Of a DNA stretch of 64,000 nucleotides, positions 1 through 7,823 are shown one piece after another. The notes beneath the pieces were generated by a model, which made no database searches, was not told where the DNA came from, and was given only the letters and a program-made list of their open reading frames with translations. The first letter of the stretch is position 1. Each line of letters opens with the position of its first letter. Source of the stretch: Arthrobacter alpinus (GTDB lineage: Bacteria; Actinomycetota; Actinomycetes; Actinomycetales; Micrococcaceae); the NCBI RefSeq assembly GCF_900105965.1, contig NZ_FNTV01000001.1, positions 248,001 through 312,000 of the forward strand, given 5' to 3'. The position numbers were made by a program, and so were the translations under genes.

Positions 1-864
1 CTGACAATGGTCATTTCGGTGATCCTGGTGACCTTTGTGTCGCTGACCTTCGTTGGCACGGCTGGGCTGTTGCAAATGCAGATCGGCCAGCTGAAGGGTT
101 TTTGGTACGACAAAGTTCAGGTCACCATTTACCTGTGCAACGATGTGCCAGCCAACACCAACTGCATCTCCGGCCCTGTCACCGAGGATCAAAAGAAGGA
201 CATCGAGGGCATGCTGGAATCTGCAGCCGTCAAGCCCTACATCGAGACCTGGTCCTTTGAGAGCCAGGAAGAGGCCCTGGGCCACTTCCAGGAGCAGTTC
301 GCAAACTCGCCCATGGTCGATTCCGTGGAGGCAGCCAATCTGCCGTCGTCGTTCCGCATTAAGCTGACCGATCCGGAAAAATACCAGATCATCAACGAGA
401 CGTTCTCTGCCACGCCGGGTGTTGACTCGGTGGTCGATCAACGCAAGGTGCTTGAGAAATTGTTCTCATGGATGAACATCGCCACCTACGTCGCGATTGC
501 CGTGGCCGGGTTGATGACAGTCTGTGCTGCCCTGCTGATTGCCACCACCATCAGACTTTCGGCACAATCACGCACCCGGGAGATTGAGATCATGCGCCTG
601 GTGGGTGCGTCTCGGACGGTGATCCAGCTGCCCTTTGTGCTCGAGGGTGTCATTGCGGCAACTATCGGCGCCCTGCTGGCCTCGGGCGCGGTGTGGTCCA
701 TTGTGCAATTCTTCATGGGTGGGTACCTGGCCGAGGCCAACTCGGGGACACCATTTATCTCCACGACAGACGCGTTCAAGATTTACCCTGTGTTGATACT
801 CCTCGGAGTGGTTCTGGCAGGAGTATCATCAGCCGTATCCTTGCGGAAAAACCTTAAAGTGTAA
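1..864 (+). CDS. ftsX: Cell division protein FtsX, 5' end cut by the window
   Basis: FtsX is the membrane subunit of the FtsEX complex, which couples the divisome to peptidoglycan hydrolases. The reading frame is open from base 1, and the first visible residues are already inside the first membrane segment, so the true start lies upstream. An extracellular domain with two Cys residues follows, then three membrane segments near residues 155-180, 205-230 and 255-280 and the FtsX-typical stretch TREIEIMRLVGAS. The gene is followed by a secreted M23 peptidase, the kind of enzyme FtsEX activates, and by smpB. This ftsX-M23-smpB order is usual in actinobacteria. Confidence 0.93.
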   Translation: MTMVISVILVTFVSLTFVGTAGLLQMQIGQLKGFWYDKVQVTIYLCNDVPANTNCISGPVTEDQKKDIEGMLESAAVKPYIETWSFESQEEALGHFQEQFANSPMVDSVEAANLPSSFRIKLTDPEKYQIINETFSATPGVDSVVDQRKVLEKLFSWMNIATYVAIAVAGLMTVCAALLIATTIRLSAQSRTREIEIMRLVGASRTVIQLPFVLEGVIAATIGALLASGAVWSIVQFFMGGYLAEANSGTPFISTTDAFKIYPVLILLGVVLAGVSSAVSLRKNLKV

Positions 865-962
865 GGTTAAGGTTGACGCTATTGCGTGAAGGTCTCAAGT
901 AACCACTGCCACCAAGCTAATGTGCGTGTATTTTGGCGGCAATTTTCAAGGAGCTATTAGGC

Positions 963-2450
963 ATGAATTCGAAATCAAGCGGGGGAATTAGAGTTGTGAA
1001 TTCTCCCCCACTTGGGCGCAGCATGCCCAGCACCGTGGCCTTTCAGCGATCGTTGACAAAGGCTCGGCGACCCGTTGCCCGCCGGTTGACGGCTGCCGTA
1101 ACGGTGCTCGTGGCTCTCGGATTGCTCGGACTGGTACCTCCGGCTCAGGCTGACGACCTCAATGACAAGGCTGCCGCGCTGGCGCAGCAAGCCCAGGATG
1201 TTCAGACGTCACTTGAATTCGTCGACTCCGGCATTGCCAAGTCAGCCGCTGACCTGGTCACGTACCAGGGGCAGCTGCCGGGTGCACAAGCAGCCCTGAG
1301 CGATGCGCAGAATCGCGTCAGCGCGGCAACCGGAGTGGTCACCTCGCTTGCTGCCCGGATTGACTTGGCTCAGCAAAGCAAGGACAAGATCACGGCACAG
1401 ATCGCCGCGGATGCCGAAAAGGCAACGGCGACCAAGGCCATGATTGGGCAGATCGCTGCACAGTCGTACAAAGCCGGTGGCCTGCCCGTAAACCTCACCC
1501 TGATTCTGGGTGCTGGCTCCACGAGCGATCTTGCGAACTCGATTGATCTTGCCGAACAGGCACTGCGCAGCCAAACCGCTGCACTTGAGGCACTGACGGC
1601 TCAAAAAGCCACGAATCAAAACGCACAGGCTCGTTTGGTTGCCGTTGAAGCGGAAATCAAGGACCTAAAGCAGCAGGCCGACGCCGCGTTGGTCGCTGAG
1701 CAGGTGGCTCGCGATGAGGCTGCCTCAAAGAAAGCCACCGTCGATAAGCTCATTAGCGACTCCGCAGCATTGAACGCCAAACTTGAGGCGGAGAAGCCGC
1801 GTATTCAGGCGCAGTTGAAGCAGGTTCAGGTGCAGCAGGCATCAGTGAGCGCCCAGATTGCAGAAATTCAGCGCAAGGAAAGAGAAGCTGCGGAGGCCGC
1901 GGCCAAAGCTGAGGCCGAACGTATTGCCCGCGAACAAGCCGCTGCCAATAACAACGGTGGGGGCGGCGGCGGATACGTCCCACCGCCGTACGTGCCGCCG
2001 GCTGTTGGTGACGTCTCGGCTTTTGGTCTTCAGCATCCCTTCGCGGCAAACGTTCCCATCACTTCTCCATTCGTGCGGAACCGCCCGGTTCCCCCGGGCA
2101 CGGCCGATTTCAATGGCACCGGCTACTATGACCACACCGGCATCGACTTCGGGGCGGCCTGTGGCACGCCAGTCTATGCACCGGCCGACGGCACAGTCCG
2201 GTTGGCCGGTCAAACCACCGTTGTGTGGGGTGGCGGCAATGTGTTGTGGATTAGTCATGGCGTTGTCCAGGGAAATGCGCTAATGACCGTTTTCTATCAC
2301 AACTCATCTGTTTTGGTCCGTGAAGGCCAGAGCGTCAAACGCGGCCAGTTGGTTGCCTACTCGGGCAACACCGGCAACTCGACCGGCTGCCACGCTCACT
2401 TTGAGACATGGCTCAATGGAACGCCCGTTGACCCGATGTTGCTGCTCTAA
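963..2450 (+). CDS. Secreted M23-family peptidase with N-terminal coiled coil (FtsX partner type)
   Basis: This is a predicted LytM-type endopeptidase of the cell wall, 495 residues. The ATG at 963 follows AAGGAG at 948-953; a TTG at 933 has no such site. A basic N-terminus and a hydrophobic stretch near residues 42-61 end in an AQA signal cleavage site. Residues about 65-320 form a long Ala/Gln/Glu-rich coiled coil, followed by a Gly/Pro-rich hinge and the M23 domain. The zinc ligands are visible as H391xxxD395 and H477xH479, so it should be active. The coiled coil and the position after ftsX match the family regulated by FtsEX; that pairing is inferred. Confidence 0.9.
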   Translation: MNSKSSGGIRVVNSPPLGRSMPSTVAFQRSLTKARRPVARRLTAAVTVLVALGLLGLVPPAQADDLNDKAAALAQQAQDVQTSLEFVDSGIAKSAADLVTYQGQLPGAQAALSDAQNRVSAATGVVTSLAARIDLAQQSKDKITAQIAADAEKATATKAMIGQIAAQSYKAGGLPVNLTLILGAGSTSDLANSIDLAEQALRSQTAALEALTAQKATNQNAQARLVAVEAEIKDLKQQADAALVAEQVARDEAASKKATVDKLISDSAALNAKLEAEKPRIQAQLKQVQVQQASVSAQIAEIQRKEREAAEAAAKAEAERIAREQAAANNNGGGGGGYVPPPYVPPAVGDVSAFGLQHPFAANVPITSPFVRNRPVPPGTADFNGTGYYDHTGIDFGAACGTPVYAPADGTVRLAGQTTVVWGGGNVLWISHGVVQGNALMTVFYHNSSVLVREGQSVKRGQLVAYSGNTGNSTGCHAHFETWLNGTPVDPMLLL

Positions 2451-2567
2451 TCAATTGCTAAACTTGGGGCTTGCACCGTGGATTATCCGCGGTGCAAGCC
2501 CGTAGTTATTTTTACAACCGCGGCCGTCAACGGTGCTGCGGCCATTTCAAACATGAGGGAGCCAGCT

Positions 2568-3047
2568 GTGCCCAAGGAAAGTGGCCTGAAGGTAGTGGCC
2601 ACCAATCGCAAGGCCCGGCATGATTATCACATCATGGATACTTTCGAGGCCGGGTTGGTTTTGATGGGTACCGAGGTGAAGTCCCTCCGTGAGGGCAGGG
2701 CATCCCTCGTCGACGGCTTTGCCACCTTCTACAACGATGAGCTGTGGTTGGAATCGGTTTATATCCCCGAGTATTTGAACGGCAGCTGGACGAATCACAC
2801 GGCAAGACGCCGTCGTAAGCTTTTGCTGCACCGCGAGGAGCTCGAGAAGATCGATCGCAAGACTCGCGAGTCCGGCTTCACGATTGTGCCCCTGCAGCTG
2901 TATTTCAAGGACAGCCGCGCCAAGGTCGAAATCGCCATTGCCCGCGGTAAGAAGGATTACGACAAGCGCCAGTCACTGCGTGAAAAACAGGACAACCGTG
3001 AAGCCCTGCGTGACATGCGGGCCAAGAATCGCGGCGGCGGAGAATAA
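2568..3047 (+). CDS. smpB: SsrA-binding protein SmpB
   Basis: SmpB binds tmRNA and delivers it to stalled ribosomes for trans-translation. The GTG at 2568 begins MPKESG, as in actinobacterial SmpB, with GAGGGA at 2555-2560 as ribosome binding site; the open frame upstream has no family similarity. The product is 159 residues. The RNA-binding barrel carries NRKARHDY and [10 protein letters not shown] near the N-terminus, and the C-terminal tail is basic, with KKDYDKRQ. The tmRNA gene itself lies 1.4 kb downstream, after a glycoside hydrolase gene. Confidence 0.96.
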   Translation: MPKESGLKVVATNRKARHDYHIMDTFEAGLVLMGTEVKSLREGRASLVDGFATFYNDELWLESVYIPEYLNGSWTNHTARRRRKLLLHREELEKIDRKTRESGFTIVPLQLYFKDSRAKVEIAIARGKKDYDKRQSLREKQDNREALRDMRAKNRGGGE

Positions 3048-3107
3048 GGACTCCTCCCGCGGTGCAACGTGAGCCTGTTGTTGTGGGCGCATGAGGAGAG
3101 GTAGGAA

Positions 3108-4388
3108 GTGGTTCCGATGAACGGTAAGCGCTGGTGGATGGTTGGCGCCGTTGTTGCTGCCCTTGCCCTCGTGGCGGCCATGGTTGCCTTGTTCCTTACC
3201 GGCCGTGCTTCTGCACCCATGGCTACCGTGGGGCCTTCCTCGGCACCATCTCCAGGGCAGAGCACCACGGCGCTACCGCCTTCGAGCGCAAGCCCGGCTC
3301 CGGCGTCGTCCGCTCCTGCGCCGTCCGCCACCAGCACCAAGGGCGTGGCAGAGGCGAAGCTGGCCGAGCTTTCGTTGGAGCAAAAGGTTGGCCAGGTTCT
3401 CATGGTTTCCTCGCCCGTGACAGGAGCCGACGCCAATTCCTTGTATGCGCTGGACACCTTGATTGTCGGCAATGTGTTTGTCAAGGGTCGCAGCACCGCG
3501 GGCCAGAGCGCTATCGCCGGCCAAGTTTCCGCTCTGACAAGCCACATTTCAGGATCCAGGACCGCCGGCATTCTGCCTTTTGTGGCGACGGACCAGGAGG
3601 GCGGGCTGGTTCAGATCATGCAGGGCCCCGGCTTTGATGACATGCCACAAGCCATTGAACAGGGCCAACTCAGTGCCGCAGCTTTGCAGTCCCAAGCCAC
3701 CGAATGGGGCAAACAACTCTCCGCAGTAGGCGTCAACGTCAACCTGGCGCCTGTCATGGATACGGTCCCCGGGGCTGGCTTTGCGCCGCAGAACGCTCCG
3801 ATTGGCGCCTTTGGCAGGGAATATGGTTACACGCCGGCGGAGGTTTCAAGCCACGGAATCGCTTTTGCCAAGGGAATGCAGGCAGGCGGCATTGACCCAA
3901 CGATCAAGCACTTTCCCGGGTTGGGGCGGGTCACTCAAAATACAGACGTCGAGGCCAGCGTGGTGGACGCGGTCACGGTTCGAAACGACGCTTATGTTGG
4001 GCCGTTCCGTGATGCCGTGAAGGCCGGAGCCCCGTGGCTGATGATCTCGAACGCGTCGTACCCCCAGATCGACCCCAAGAAGTTGGCGCCCTTCTCCCCA
4101 ATAATTGTTCACGACATGGTGCGAGGCGACCTTGAGTTCAAGGGCATTATTGTCAGTGACGATATCTGCGACGCTGTTCAGGTAGCCGCCGTGCCGGTAT
4201 CGGAGCGTGGAGTGCTCTTCCTCAAAGCAGGCGGAACGATGGCATTGTGCACCAATCAGGCGTTGCTTCCCCAGATGTATGCCGGGATGCTGAAAACCGC
4301 GCAGAACGATCCGGGATTTGCGGCCACACTTGACGCCGCTGCACTAGTGGTCCTGAAGATGAAAGTGGACCGAGGACTGGTCAACTAG
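3108..4388 (+). CDS. Exported GH3-family glycoside hydrolase (NagZ/LpqI-like)
   Basis: This predicted exported or membrane-anchored hydrolase is related to NagZ and LpqI, beta-N-acetylhexosaminidases of peptidoglycan turnover. GTG 3108 or ATG 3117 can start it, both after AGGAGAGG. An N-terminal hydrophobic segment (residues about 9-30) is followed by a Ser/Pro/Ala-rich linker (about 35-80) and the GH3 barrel. The motif KHFPGLG is at 267-273 and the likely nucleophile is D351 in IIVSDD. Where NagZ enzymes have an Asp-x-His acid/base dyad after KHFPGHG, this protein has TDVE, so the dyad His seems absent. Family assignment is firm; substrate is not. Confidence 0.85.
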   Translation: MVPMNGKRWWMVGAVVAALALVAAMVALFLTGRASAPMATVGPSSAPSPGQSTTALPPSSASPAPASSAPAPSATSTKGVAEAKLAELSLEQKVGQVLMVSSPVTGADANSLYALDTLIVGNVFVKGRSTAGQSAIAGQVSALTSHISGSRTAGILPFVATDQEGGLVQIMQGPGFDDMPQAIEQGQLSAAALQSQATEWGKQLSAVGVNVNLAPVMDTVPGAGFAPQNAPIGAFGREYGYTPAEVSSHGIAFAKGMQAGGIDPTIKHFPGLGRVTQNTDVEASVVDAVTVRNDAYVGPFRDAVKAGAPWLMISNASYPQIDPKKLAPFSPIIVHDMVRGDLEFKGIIVSDDICDAVQVAAVPVSERGVLFLKAGGTMALCTNQALLPQMYAGMLKTAQNDPGFAATLDAAALVVLKMKVDRGLVN

Positions 4389-4479
4389 CCGCTCGCCGTG
4401 GAATATTTCATGCGCCGGATGCGCTAGCATGGATAGACCACGTACGGTTTCGATTGGATGTGGGTTTGAAAAAACAATA

Positions 4480-4842
4480 GGGGATGATCGGTTTCGACGG
4501 TGTTAGTCGAGACAGGTGAAGCGGGTCGAGGATACAGGGTTAACTCGTAAACGATCTCTGTAAAACATAAGTGCTGAATCAAATCGCACTGACTTCGCTC
4601 TTGCTGCCTAAGCAGTAAGACAGTCCGTCAGCCCGGGAATGCTCTCGTCCCGGATCCTGGCGTCATTTAGAGGGCCACTGCTCTAAGTTCTTGTTGTAGG
4701 CGCTTAGGGGACTCTTATACAACTGGGCCTGGCAGCTACTTGTTTGCGAGATAGCTGGGGCCGAGAAAAACCGCTGCAAACTGCACCCGGAGAAGCCCTG
4801 ACAACACAACATCGGACGGGAGTTCAATTCTCCCCATCTCCA
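4480..4842 (+). ncRNA. ssrA: Transfer-messenger RNA (tmRNA, ssrA)
   Basis: This is tmRNA, the partner of SmpB. The acceptor stem is GGGGATG at 4480-4486 paired with CATCTCC at 4835-4841, with A4842 as discriminator. The 5' part continues with the tmRNA-typical GATCGGTTTCGACGG, and the T arm GGGAG-TTCAATT-CTCCC lies at 4818-4834. The tag frame starts at GCT 4573 and ends at TAA 4609, encoding AESNRTDFALAA, which has the ALAA degron. The genomic CCA is missing (the discriminator is followed by CAT), so the 3' end must be added by tRNA nucleotidyltransferase. Confidence 0.96.
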
Positions 4843-4853
4843 CATCCCTATTG

Positions 4854-4895
4854 GGACCTGTTCCCGGCCATTGCGGCGGGGAACAGGTCCTTTTT
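4854..4895 (+). terminator. Rho-independent terminator of ssrA
   Basis: GGACCTGTTCCC at 4854-4865 pairs with GGGAACAGGTCC at 4879-4890 and is followed directly by TTTTT. It begins 12 bases after the tmRNA 3' end. Confidence 0.9.
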
Positions 4896-4963
4896 CTTTG
4901 CCCAAGGTACGGGTGCTTCGAAGACTGGAGGCGACACACCGCCTACGGCGCCGCAGGAGGCCC

Positions 4964-5092
4964 ATGGGGGAGTTGCGATGGGGAAACGGCAGGGAGGCGC
5001 TGGAGGATTTCCTGGCACTCTCACAAGCCATTCGCCGGTGGGTGCCGTGCGGCAACGACTGGGTCATGAACCAGCTCAACGACCTTAAATAA
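4964..5092 (+). CDS. Possible small protein of 42 residues, or gene remnant
   Basis: A short frame beginning ATG 4964 follows AGGAGG at 4955-4960, at the unusually short spacing of 3 bases. It encodes a mixed, protein-like sequence with GREALEDFLALSQAIRRW in the middle and ends 2 bases before a strong hairpin. The same frame is open upstream to 4871, but that part is Arg-rich and looks non-coding. I do not recognise the product. It sits directly after the tmRNA terminator, a common insertion position, so it may be a fragment of a lost element. Confidence 0.3.
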   Translation: MGELRWGNGREALEDFLALSQAIRRWVPCGNDWVMNQLNDLK

Positions 5093-5094
5093 TT

Positions 5095-5128
5095 GAGTGG
5101 TGGGTCGGTAAAAACCGAGCCACCACTC
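5095..5128. terminator. Strong 15-bp hairpin after the small frame
   Basis: GAGTGGTGGGTCGGT (5095-5109) pairs with ACCGAGCCACCACTC (5114-5128) with one mismatch and an AAAA loop. No T-run follows on either strand, so it is a terminator-like or RNA-stabilising hairpin rather than a textbook terminator. It also lies downstream of the minus-strand membrane gene that stops at 5243. Confidence 0.5.
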
Positions 5129-5242
5129 ACCCCCAAAGTTTTGTGTGCCACGGCGGGCAAACTTTGTTCACACATTCATAATTATGACAGAAACTAATGG
5201 AAAAGTGTATATGCCCATCTCCCTCGACCTGAAATATGCACG

Positions 5243-5950
5243 TTAGGTGCGTATATGTCCAAGGGCCGGGCGTCGCATAAAGGAAATCCACACCATCGCA
5301 AGTCCCGCGGCCACGCAGATGATGGAGCTGAAAGAGATGATCTTCATGAGGCTCGAACCATGAAGCGGCGAAAATTGCACAGGGATGGTCAAACAAACCA
5401 AGAGGAAGCCAAGGCTCATGAACGACGCCGCTGCCCGGTCCAACACCTGCCGCTGTGACATGGCTGCCTTAGCCGTAGGCACAACAAGGCACGCAGACAC
5501 ATACGCCATGTAGACGAACCCGAAACGCATGTAGTAGGTGACTGACGGCTGATCAAAAAAGCCCACTAATCCAGTGCTGGAACCGTGTAAATCCGAGAGG
5601 AAGTACGTGATCCAAATTCCAGCGGAACAGATTGCCAAGACAACTATCCCGACAGGGCCTCGAACGAGCCTCACAGCAGTGGCTGAATTGTAGGCCGCGG
5701 CGATCTTGCCCGAGATGAGGAAGAAGACCGAAAAGAGGCTGAGTCGAAGAATGACATTGGCAAAATTGTTGCCACCCAATAGGGCATCAACCGGCAAGTA
5801 GATGCCAGGGATGCTCAGGGCAACACACATGGATGCGGCCACAAATGACCAGAACAAGCCGCGGTTACGTCCCTTGAGCATGGCGGGAAAACGCCAAACC
5901 GAGCAAGCAACACAGACCAACAATGCCGTCCACTGCAAAATCATGCTCAT
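5243..5950 (-). CDS. Seven-helix membrane protein of unknown function, coupled to an HTH-like gene
   Basis: I do not recognise a characterised homologue. The 235-residue product has about seven hydrophobic segments spread over its whole length and no soluble domain, similar in layout to membrane proteins found next to XRE-type regulators in actinobacteria. The start is ATG 5950, which overlaps the TGA stop of the upstream gene as ATGA; this strongly suggests translational coupling. A start 15 bases further upstream is also open. By eye its base composition is somewhat lower in GC than the flanking housekeeping genes. A sensing or effector role paired with the HTH-like protein is only inference. 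Confidence 0.75.
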   Translation of the reverse strand: MSMILQWTALLVCVACSVWRFPAMLKGRNRGLFWSFVAASMCVALSIPGIYLPVDALLGGNNFANVILRLSLFSVFFLISGKIAAAYNSATAVRLVRGPVGIVVLAICSAGIWITYFLSDLHGSSTGLVGFFDQPSVTYYMRFGFVYMAYVSACLVVPTAKAAMSQRQVLDRAAASFMSLGFLLVCLTIPVQFSPLHGSSLMKIISFSSIICVAAGLAMVWISFMRRPALGHIRT

Positions 5951-6681
5951 CCCAGGTTCTCCCAAACACTTTGTGCGGCATCTGAATCATCTTCGGATCG
6001 TCGCAGGATGCGGCTCAAGGATTCAAGACGTTGGGCGGCCAAAGAAGCCAGGACGCTATTGGCTGTAGCTCGCAATGCGGCCGCCCTTGCCTCGGGTGCC
6101 CAGCCAGCCTCTGTCGGTGTGAGAAACCCTGTGGAAACCAGTCCGTTGGTCAGTCCGACGCCGGCAATCCGAGCGCTTTCTATGGCCAGTTCGGGAGTCA
6201 ATCGGTTGGCGGAGATCTGTGCTGAAAGGTTTTGAGGAGCGATAGATGCTTGCCGGGCCACCTTCTGACGAAGGTCCGCGGTATCAACGGCATCCAGCCA
6301 TGCCCGGACCGAGGAACGGTGCGGGGCAGGTGCCAGTTCAATTGGATCGGGTTTCACGCCGTGTTCGGCGGCAAGGTTGCGGTTGAGGATTTCCGTCAGA
6401 AGATTTGCATCGGAAATCTGACTCAACAATTCCGCGTCGCTGGGAGCCTTGACCCCTGCGGGAAGATCTTCAAAAGCCGGGAAATCCGCGAGTGACTGCA
6501 CCACAGGCAAGTCCAGTGACCGGCTCACAGCGGCGACCGTGGCAAGTGAGACTCTTCCACGCACCAACTGCTGAGCCAGGGTTGAACGCTTTATTCCGGC
6601 AGCGCGGCACACTGCGGCATGGCTGGTATCGCCAGCCACTGCGTTGAGCCACTGTTGAAATAGTTTCGCCGGCACTGTCAC
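5947..6681 (-). CDS. HTH-like (XRE-type) DNA-binding protein, hypothetical
   Basis: The 244-residue product starts at GTG 6681, eight bases after TAGGA. An open frame extends to 6780, but it crosses a terminator-like hairpin. Residues about 5-55 read like a helix-turn-helix: FQQWLNAVAG, then a segment like AGIKRSTLAQQLVRGRVSLATVAAVSRSL. The middle region repeats a related pattern (VARQASIAPQNLSAQI), suggesting a second degenerate HTH. The rest is helical and not recognised. It overlaps the following membrane protein gene by 4 bases. Regulation of its own operon is plausible but unproven. Confidence 0.7.
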   Translation of the reverse strand: MTVPAKLFQQWLNAVAGDTSHAAVCRAAGIKRSTLAQQLVRGRVSLATVAAVSRSLDLPVVQSLADFPAFEDLPAGVKAPSDAELLSQISDANLLTEILNRNLAAEHGVKPDPIELAPAPHRSSVRAWLDAVDTADLRQKVARQASIAPQNLSAQISANRLTPELAIESARIAGVGLTNGLVSTGFLTPTEAGWAPEARAAALRATANSVLASLAAQRLESLSRILRRSEDDSDAAQSVWENLG

Positions 6682-6697
6682 GGCTAGAATCCTACTC

Positions 6698-6738
6698 GTT
6701 GGTGAACCGCCAACAAAAAAGTCGGGCGTTCGCTCGAC
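6698..6738 (-). terminator. Terminator-like hairpin plus a second inverted repeat between two minus-strand genes
   Basis: On the minus strand GTCGAGCG-AA-CGCCCGAC (6738-6721, one mismatch) is followed by six T (6720-6715). Next comes a second inverted repeat, GTTGG...CCAAC (6714-6698), which ends 17 bases before the GTG start of the HTH-like gene. The first part can end transcripts from the 130-residue gene upstream; the second could be an operator. Confidence 0.55.
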
Positions 6739-6760
6739 TGCAGGCCTACATTGACCACTC

Positions 6761-7153
6761 TTAGGGATCGAGGGAATCAACTATCCCTCGGAAACGGCCA
6801 CCAACGCCGTCGTACTCGCTTCGGCGCCAACCGGCGGGAGGGGTGGGAAGTTCGTCATTGTCGTGGAAATCGCAGATCACGTAAGTGAATTCAGGCCACC
6901 ACTTCTTGGGCCGGGCCACCTCAAGGAAATCGCACAGGTAGCAGCGCAACTCGACCCAGACAGGTCGCTTGCCCGTGGCGTTTGCACGAGACTGCGCCAG
7001 CCATGACGGAGGGTTGGCATCGATGGCGGCCACCTCGGCGGCGCTCATGCGTGAAGGGATGCCGTTACGGACTGCCATCTCGGGCGGAATGTTAAGGGCC
7101 TGAGCCACTTGCCGACGATTGAGCGAAGCGTTTGAGGAAGAGTTGTTTGCCAT
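6761..7153 (-). CDS. Hypothetical protein with a putative CxxC/CxxH zinc site
   Basis: The product has 130 residues and is not recognised. The N-terminal part resembles a small HTH (RRQVAQALNIPPEMAVRNGI), followed by SAAEVAAIDANPPSWLAQSRA. The C-terminal half has CYLC (about residues 80-83) and CDFH (about 104-107), spaced like a zinc-binding site. ATG 7153 is the natural start. It leads a minus-strand group with the HTH-like and membrane genes, separated from them by a terminator-like hairpin. A nucleic-acid-related role is possible but not shown. Confidence 0.65.
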   Translation of the reverse strand: MANNSSSNASLNRRQVAQALNIPPEMAVRNGIPSRMSAAEVAAIDANPPSWLAQSRANATGKRPVWVELRCYLCDFLEVARPKKWWPEFTYVICDFHDNDELPTPPAGWRRSEYDGVGGRFRGIVDSLDP

Positions 7154-7454
7154 GTTCTCTCAAGGATAAGGCGAAGGGATCGCGGTGGCGATTCGCGGCG
7201 TCGAAAATTCTCCAGAAGAGGGGCTCCCTTGCGGCAATAACCAGCCCGATCGGCCGTGAGAATGGCCACTTCTACGCGCCGCATCAAAGAAATCTTCAAA
7301 AAAAATCGCGAGAACTCAACAAATTTCAAAGTCATCCCCTATGCTGTGGGAAAACAACGGGGTAGTAAGGGTACGAATCAAGCCTGCAGGGGCTATGATA
7401 AGGCGCTGAAAGACCCAGCCAATACCACGAGCACTTCAGGAGTATGAAAACCGC
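7154..7454. other. Divergent intergenic region of about 300 bases
   Basis: This gap separates the minus-strand 130-residue gene from the plus-strand DUF4193 gene. It contains a run of A (7297-7304) and TATGAT at 7394-7399, a good -10 hexamer for the plus-strand gene, though no clear -35 is seen 17 bases upstream. CAGGAG lies near 7438 before the ATG at 7455. I see no RNA gene or conserved repeat. Confidence 0.4.
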
Positions 7455-7754
7455 ATGGCAACGGATTACGACGCACCCCGCAACAAGGACGAAGACCACG
7501 AGACAGAGTCGCTTCAGGCGCTTCAGGTTCAGCGTGGCGGTGCTCAGACGGCGCACATTGACGTCGAAGATTCAGATACGGCCGAAGGCACTGACCTGCC
7601 GGGTGCTGACCTCTCTAACGAAGAGCTCATCATTCAGGTCATCCCGGCCCAGGACGATGAATTCACCTGTTCATCATGTTTCCTCGTCCGCCACCGCAGC
7701 CAGGTGGCACGCGAAAAGAACGGCCTGTTCTACTGCAAGGACTGTGAAGGCTAA
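7455..7754 (+). CDS. DUF4193 domain-containing protein
   Basis: This is a 99-residue actinobacterial conserved protein of unknown function. The start MATDYDAPR, the acidic middle and the C-terminal CSSCFLVRHRSQ with CKDC are hallmarks of the DUF4193 family; the two CxxC pairs look like a zinc ribbon. The length matches the family. It lies 69 bases before an acyl-CoA synthetase gene with no terminator between, but nothing suggests a shared function. Confidence 0.88.
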   Translation: MATDYDAPRNKDEDHETESLQALQVQRGGAQTAHIDVEDSDTAEGTDLPGADLSNEELIIQVIPAQDDEFTCSSCFLVRHRSQVAREKNGLFYCKDCEG

Positions 7755-7823
7755 ATTACGGCTAGCGCTGTAGTAGCAATGCTGTAGTTCCAATGCTGCA
7801 TTTCCAATGCGAGGGAGCAGATC

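Noticed and set aside
2478..2567. Upstream in-frame extension of smpB
   Set aside because: It does not match SmpB, and GTG 2568 has a good ribosome binding site.
4663..5175. 170-residue minus-strand frame across the tmRNA 3' half
   Set aside because: It overlaps a certain RNA gene, its terminator and a hairpin.
4818..7454. Integrated island with a copy of the tmRNA 3' end as attachment site
   Set aside because: I looked for a repeat of the T-arm/acceptor sequence downstream and found none, and there is no integrase gene. The accessory nature of the segment is therefore only a suggestion.
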